Positions 60,553 through 64,000 of a DNA stretch of 64,000 nucleotides are shown here, piece by piece (the stretch's first letter is position 1; every line of letters starts with the position of its first letter). Source of the stretch: CBDFKK01 sp965248815 (lineage in GTDB: Bacteria > Pseudomonadota > Alphaproteobacteria > SMXP01). The DNA lies in NCBI GenBank assembly GCA_965248815.1, contig CBDFKK010000008.1:868001-932000 (forward strand), written 5' to 3'. The notes beneath the pieces are model-generated. The model did not search any database. It worked only from the letters and a program-made list of their open reading frames with translations, and was not told the DNA's origin. Position numbers and translations under genes: made by a program.

Positions 60553-61206
60553 TCAGCGGTAGCGTCTGTCAGTAGGCGCCGCCGCTTCGTCGTCACCTTT
60601 GCAGCTCAGTTCGCGATGAGGTTTTGAATCAACTCCATATTTTTCATAAACTGCATCCATTGCCTCTTTCATATAGAGCAAATCTTCCTCCGGCGTCGCG
60701 CCCGGTAGAACATCAAGAAAACCCCCAATGGAACTCTTGCCGTCCGCATAGAATTGAATGACGAAAGCGGCATGAATCATGCCGACTAGCGGCGTCTTCG
60801 CATGCATATTGAGTGAATAGTATCGGCCCCAGGCAGCCTGCCTTTGAAAGTACCGCGAGGGCTTTTTCTCAATGTTGTAGGCGCGGCCCCCTTTTTGAAT
60901 CACGGGACCGCGTGCCGCCTTTGCGTTGTGGTCCAAGTATTCAGTGCTCCTAATACGCGTTTCATGTTCGCTGCTGCCGTTCATCTTGTCGACGCGGCCG
61001 AAATACATCTCTTCCATTCGGGAGAAAAAACCGAGCGCCCGCGCGGCAAATGCTGATTGCTCCTCATTCAAGCCAGCAAAGTCGCTCGTAAAAAGCGTAT
61101 CGTCTTTTGCCCATGCAGGAGACAGAGAAGCTATCGCAAGCAGGATCGCAAGCATCATTCCTACTCTCATTGCAGCGATCCTATTTAACCATCCGGTGAA
61201 AATCAT
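60553..61206 (-). CDS. Secreted HemF (coproporphyrinogen III oxidase)-like protein, shortened
   Basis: 217 residues from ATG 61206, with GGGAGG five bases upstream. The N-terminal 33 residues are a signal peptide (LAIASLSPAWA), so it is exported. The rest aligns, without gaps over key blocks, to aerobic coproporphyrinogen III oxidase: SLNMHAKTPLVGMIHA keeps the HxxxxPxVxxxHA pattern (His135, His145), and GGFLDVLPGATPEED keeps GGxxDxxP...EED (Asp165, Glu173-Asp175), where HemF has its catalytic Asp. The C-terminal ~100 residues of HemF are missing. HemF itself is cytoplasmic, so an exported relative is unusual; the substrate is unknown. Two Fur-box-like sites lie upstream. Confidence 0.65.
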   Translation of the reverse strand: MIFTGWLNRIAAMRVGMMLAILLAIASLSPAWAKDDTLFTSDFAGLNEEQSAFAARALGFFSRMEEMYFGRVDKMNGSSEHETRIRSTEYLDHNAKAARGPVIQKGGRAYNIEKKPSRYFQRQAAWGRYYSLNMHAKTPLVGMIHAAFVIQFYADGKSSIGGFLDVLPGATPEEDLLYMKEAMDAVYEKYGVDSKPHRELSCKGDDEAAAPTDRRYR

Positions 61207-61301
61207 ATTTGCCTCCCACGAAGTTGCCGGGAAACTAGTCGCAATCGATTGGCCCATGGCATAAGAAACCCTTGCGCAAGGAGATCCAGTTTACAAGACT
61301 T

Positions 61302-61315
61302 TGAGAATTATCATC
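61302..61315. promoter_or_regulatory. Fur-box-like sequence nearer the HemF-like gene
   Basis: TGAGAATTATCATC matches TGAGAATCATTATC of the Fur consensus at 12 of 14 positions. Its centre is about 102 bases before the HemF-like start (61206). Confidence 0.5.
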
Positions 61316-61414
61316 GCTCAGTCTGCCGAAGAAGATTCAAAATATCTTCGTCTGAAAACCGTTTCCGGCCTATCCCGTCTCCGGGACATCGTCCGTCTTA
61401 TGGTGCGCTGAACT

Positions 61415-61433
61415 CAGAATGATTCTCATCTTC
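61415..61433. promoter_or_regulatory. Fur-box-like sequence nearer the TauD-like gene
   Basis: CAGAATGATTCTCATCTTC matches the 19-base Fur consensus GATAATGATTCTCATTATC at 14-15 positions, including the whole core AATGATTCTCAT. Its centre is about 115 bases before the ATG at 61539. Confidence 0.6.
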
Positions 61434-61538
61434 TTGTAAACAGACCAATCAGTCGGTAGTGTGAGATGAGTAGGTTGAAATGTCAACAAAAGCCACTGCC
61501 CATAGAGGCTGCTGGACGGGTCGCAAAGGGAGCGGCGT

Positions 61539-62402
61539 ATGACGAACTATCAGCACATAAAGGTGAACCCGATCGCGAGCGCTTTAGGCGCCGAAATTGT
61601 GGGTGTCGACCTCTCCCAACCTTTGGATGGCGAAACGCTAAGTGAAATCCAACAAGCCTGGCTGGAACACCTGGTCCTATTTTTTAGGGATCAGAACTTG
61701 AAGCCCGACGAGCAGAAGACCTTCGGCGAATATTTCGGCGAGCTGAAGAACGAATTGAAGCTCATGGGCGGAGCGCCAAAGGATGTGGACCCGTTTGTTC
61801 TAACGCCCGAAACCGGCAAGCACCCTCCCGGCACGCCCAAGACAGAAACCCTGCATATCGATCATTCGTCGGCGGATATCCCCAACAAGGCGACAATCTT
61901 ACAGGCACTCATCTGTCCTGAAGCGGGCGCCGATACGTTGTGGGTGAGTTGTTACGCTGCCTATGAGGCGCTCTCGGAACCCATGAAACAGTTCGTTGAA
62001 GGCCTCACGGGTCTGTTTCCATCCATGGATCACGACAAAGTTCATAGCCTCGTCACGTCCGGTCCGGAAGCTCTGAAGTCGCTGAAAGTGCGCCGAGCGC
62101 CGGCCGAACATCCGCTCGTACATACTCATCCGGAAACGGGAAGAAAGGCCTTGTATGTCGACTTTTTGAGAATGTGGTCGATCAAGGACCTTCAAGAGGA
62201 CGAAAGCAAGGCGTTGATCAACTACCTTGAGCAACATAGCGCCAAGCCGGAATTCCAATGCCGCTTTCATTGGCAGCCAGGCTCGCTCGCGATTTGGGAC
62301 AATCGCTGCACCTTGCACAAGCTCGTGAGCGACAAGTTCGAGGGGCGGCGTGTCATGCAATCCGTGCGCGTCGAGGACACTGTCGGTCCCGCACTTCACT
62401 AA
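61539..62402 (+). CDS. TauD/TfdA-family Fe(II)/2-oxoglutarate dioxygenase
   Basis: 287 residues from ATG 61539, with AGGGAGC upstream. The iron triad is His106, Asp108 (ETLHIDHSSADIP) and His260 (NRCTLHK); Arg271 (EGRRVMQS) is placed to bind 2-oxoglutarate. The N-terminal block IASALGAEIVGVDLSQPL and HPLVHTHPETGRKALYVDF are typical of TauD. Members use Fe(II), 2-oxoglutarate and O2 to hydroxylate taurine, alkyl sulfonates, herbicides or siderophore precursors. The target here is unknown. It is divergent from the HemF-like gene over a region with Fur-box-like sites, and convergent with the substrate-binding protein gene. Confidence 0.9.
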   Translation: MTNYQHIKVNPIASALGAEIVGVDLSQPLDGETLSEIQQAWLEHLVLFFRDQNLKPDEQKTFGEYFGELKNELKLMGGAPKDVDPFVLTPETGKHPPGTPKTETLHIDHSSADIPNKATILQALICPEAGADTLWVSCYAAYEALSEPMKQFVEGLTGLFPSMDHDKVHSLVTSGPEALKSLKVRRAPAEHPLVHTHPETGRKALYVDFLRMWSIKDLQEDESKALINYLEQHSAKPEFQCRFHWQPGSLAIWDNRCTLHKLVSDKFEGRRVMQSVRVEDTVGPALH

Positions 62403-62453
62403 CATCTCCATTCTATTCCAGACGGCGCGCATTTAGTTCTCCAGGAAGTGAAC

Positions 62454-64000
62454 CTATTCGTCCTTCAAGCTGAGGTATTGCGTGGTCCGGCCCGCTGAAC
62501 TCTCATTCCAACCATCAATTCGTGGATTGACCAGGCGGCGCATGTTCAGGAAGTAGATAGGAATGAGAGGAAAATCAGCTACGGCTATTTGCTCGGCTTG
62601 CCTAAGGACTTCGAACCTTTTCGCTGTTTCTTTGATATTCAACGACGAATCGATCAACTCTTCATACGCGGGATTGTCATAAGACATAAAGTTTGAAGGG
62701 CTATCCCGTCTGAAGATCTCAAGGACCGCCATGGGATCCTGGTATCCCGACACCTGTTCCTGTTGAATTAAGTCAAAATCCCGATTGCGCGCAGCTAGCA
62801 TCGAAGACAGCGGGCTGACTGCGTTAAGTTCGGCCTGCACGCCAAGGTCGCGCCACATGCCTTGAACGGCCAAAGCAATAGGCTGCAGTCGCCCTGTATT
62901 ACCGAGGGTGAGGGTGAAAGTGAGAGGGTTGCTTTCACCAAATCCCGCCTCCGTCAATAGTCGCTTTGCATTAGCGATACGTTGATCGATGCTTTCTTGG
63001 GCGTAAGACGCCGGATTGGGTCCGTATCCTTTGAACGCTGGCGTGACGAAATTGTAAGCGGGTAGACTTCCGTCTTTCATAAGGCGTTCGGTAATGAGTT
63101 CTCGATCAATTGCGAGACTAAGTGCTTTTCTTACGCGCTCATCACTGAAGTGGGCTCTTGTCAGATTGATGTAGATGCAATTGACCATGAGCCTCAGACT
63201 CACAGCCAAATGATCGCTGAGATTCTCCTTGACCCAATCGAGCTGAGAAAGCGAAAAGTTCTGCAAGACGTCGAATTCGCCCGCCCGATATCGGGTGAAA
63301 GCGGCCGCATCGTTCTCAGTGAAGTGATAAACGACTCGCTCAATGCTGGTCTCGGAAGATGCATAGTATTGTTCGTTGTGTACCAAACTCATGGCTTGCG
63401 TGGGTACGCGGTCCGCCAAGACGTAAGCGCCGTTGGTCACTATGTTACCGGCTTTCGTCCAATCCTTGCCGTGTGCCTCTATTGCGTGACGGGGGACTGG
63501 ACGATACATCACAGCGCTAAGGAGAAAGGGAAAATATGGAGCCGGATATTCCAAAGTAATTTCAACGGTATTTTGGTCCTTTGCCGCCACTCCTAACGCT
63601 TCCACCGGCAGTTCCGAACGCGTGATCGCTCGAGCGTTCTTGAGGACGAAGGCGTCACCTGCTAAAGGCGACGCGGTTTTAGGATCGACTAAACGACGGA
63701 ACGAATAGACAAAGTCTTCCGCCACGACGGGCTTTCCGTCAGACCAATAGATGTCGTCCTGGAGAACGAAGGTATAAACAAGCCCGTCATCGCTTACGCT
63801 GTAGGCGCGTGCTTGCCCCGGCGCGGATTCATCGTCCTTAGACAGAACGAGAAGGCCTTCAAACAAATCACGCGTAATCTCCGCATAGGCGGCGCCAAAC
63901 CCCAAGTGAGGATCAATGGATCGGGGCTCGCGGTCCGTACCGCGATTAAGAACGCTTTCTGCCGCGGCGATATCGCTCGTGACCATTGCCACCGACAATA
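62454..64000 (-). CDS. ABC oligopeptide-type substrate-binding protein (5' end cut)
   Basis: A solute-binding protein of family 5 (OppA/DppA). The frame is open at the right edge, so the first residues and signal peptide lie outside the window; the visible start (SVAMVTSDIAAAESVLNRG) looks like the end of a signal sequence. Marks: SIDPHLGFGAAYAEITRDLFEGL near the N-terminus, then NTVEITLEYPAPYFPFLL, DERVRKALSLAIDREL and, late, QQEQVSGYQDPMAVLEIF. It is periplasmic, binding peptides or similar ligands for an ABC importer whose other genes are not here. It converges with the TauD-like gene. Confidence 0.9.
   Translation of the reverse strand, partial: LSVAMVTSDIAAAESVLNRGTDREPRSIDPHLGFGAAYAEITRDLFEGLLVLSKDDESAPGQARAYSVSDDGLVYTFVLQDDIYWSDGKPVVAEDFVYSFRRLVDPKTASPLAGDAFVLKNARAITRSELPVEALGVAAKDQNTVEITLEYPAPYFPFLLSAVMYRPVPRHAIEAHGKDWTKAGNIVTNGAYVLADRVPTQAMSLVHNEQYYASSETSIERVVYHFTENDAAAFTRYRAGEFDVLQNFSLSQLDWVKENLSDHLAVSLRLMVNCIYINLTRAHFSDERVRKALSLAIDRELITERLMKDGSLPAYNFVTPAFKGYGPNPASYAQESIDQRIANAKRLLTEAGFGESNPLTFTLTLGNTGRLQPIALAVQGMWRDLGVQAELNAVSPLSSMLAARNRDFDLIQQEQVSGYQDPMAVLEIFRRDSPSNFMSYDNPAYEELIDSSLNIKETAKRFEVLRQAEQIAVADFPLIPIYFLNMRRLVNPRIDGWNESSAGRTTQYLSLKDE

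Noticed and set aside
1..64000. CRISPR arrays, prophage genes, tRNA and rRNA genes
   Set aside because: None seen on either strand by direct reading; short repeats found are palindromic intergenic elements, not spaced arrays.

Overview
The window reads as a chromosomal segment of an alphaproteobacterium. The evidence is gene content and order: xerD, shikimate genes (aroK-aroB), a CorC/HlyC protein, bolA, a DnaJ-like gene and cobS-cobT lie next to each other; there are an FMN-type glutamate synthase-like gene, methylmalonyl-CoA mutase with MeaB, CarD, a 7Fe ferredoxin and MnmH. Two families of GC-rich palindromic repeats of the kind common in Rhizobiales-like genomes are also present. I cannot name a species. 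No rRNA, tRNA, CRISPR array or prophage was seen. The only mobile elements are one apparently intact IS3-family element and one decayed IS110-family element.

Layout. 0-3 kb: the N-terminal part of a Rieske protein cut by the window edge, a glutamate synthase-like gene broken by one extra base in a homopolymer, and a secreted LpqC-type esterase. 3-10 kb: an SLC13 permease, then leftward accA, a CoA-ester lyase, xerD and a secreted protein of unknown function preceded by an overlapping 47-residue membrane protein. 10.5-17.7 kb: aroK-aroB-corC, convergent bolA, a J-domain protein, and cobS-cobT of aerobic cobalamin synthesis. 17.8-19.0 kb: the IS3 element. 19-29.8 kb: a nucleotide-exchange transporter, a YhhQ/VUT-like transporter, rpmB, meaB, methylmalonyl-CoA mutase, a Suv3-like helicase, an S4 protein, a TerB-like protein and fdxA. 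30-42.6 kb: CarD with a histone-like tail, then mostly small single genes (nuclease, hydrolase, GNAT, MOSC, sterol desaturase, TPR, DUF899, GST, ArsR, IMPase, OsmC). 42.8-50.5 kb: NfeD-slipin, a fused SelD facing MnmH (selenium for tRNA 2-selenouridine), and bioFD. 50.5-58.9 kb: bioA, several conserved small proteins, glpD, and a GIY-YIG gene sitting between two palindromic repeats.

59-62.4 kb is the least ordinary stretch. Beside the IS110 remnant lies a leftward pair: a secreted, shortened protein that keeps HemF (coproporphyrinogen III oxidase) signature residues, followed by an 84-residue protein. A rightward TauD-type dioxygenase is divergent from it. The shared 0.33 kb promoter region holds two sequences close to the Fur box, each a little over 100 bases from one of the two start codons. 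I read this as a candidate iron-responsive system that I cannot match to anything described. The window ends inside an oligopeptide-type ABC substrate-binding protein.

Metabolic links: cobST make the B12 that methylmalonyl-CoA mutase needs, MeaB protects that mutase, and AccA and the CoA lyase belong to acyl-CoA metabolism. SelD supplies selenophosphate to MnmH. BioA, BioF and BioD are three biotin-synthesis steps, and biotin is the cofactor of the carboxylase that AccA belongs to.
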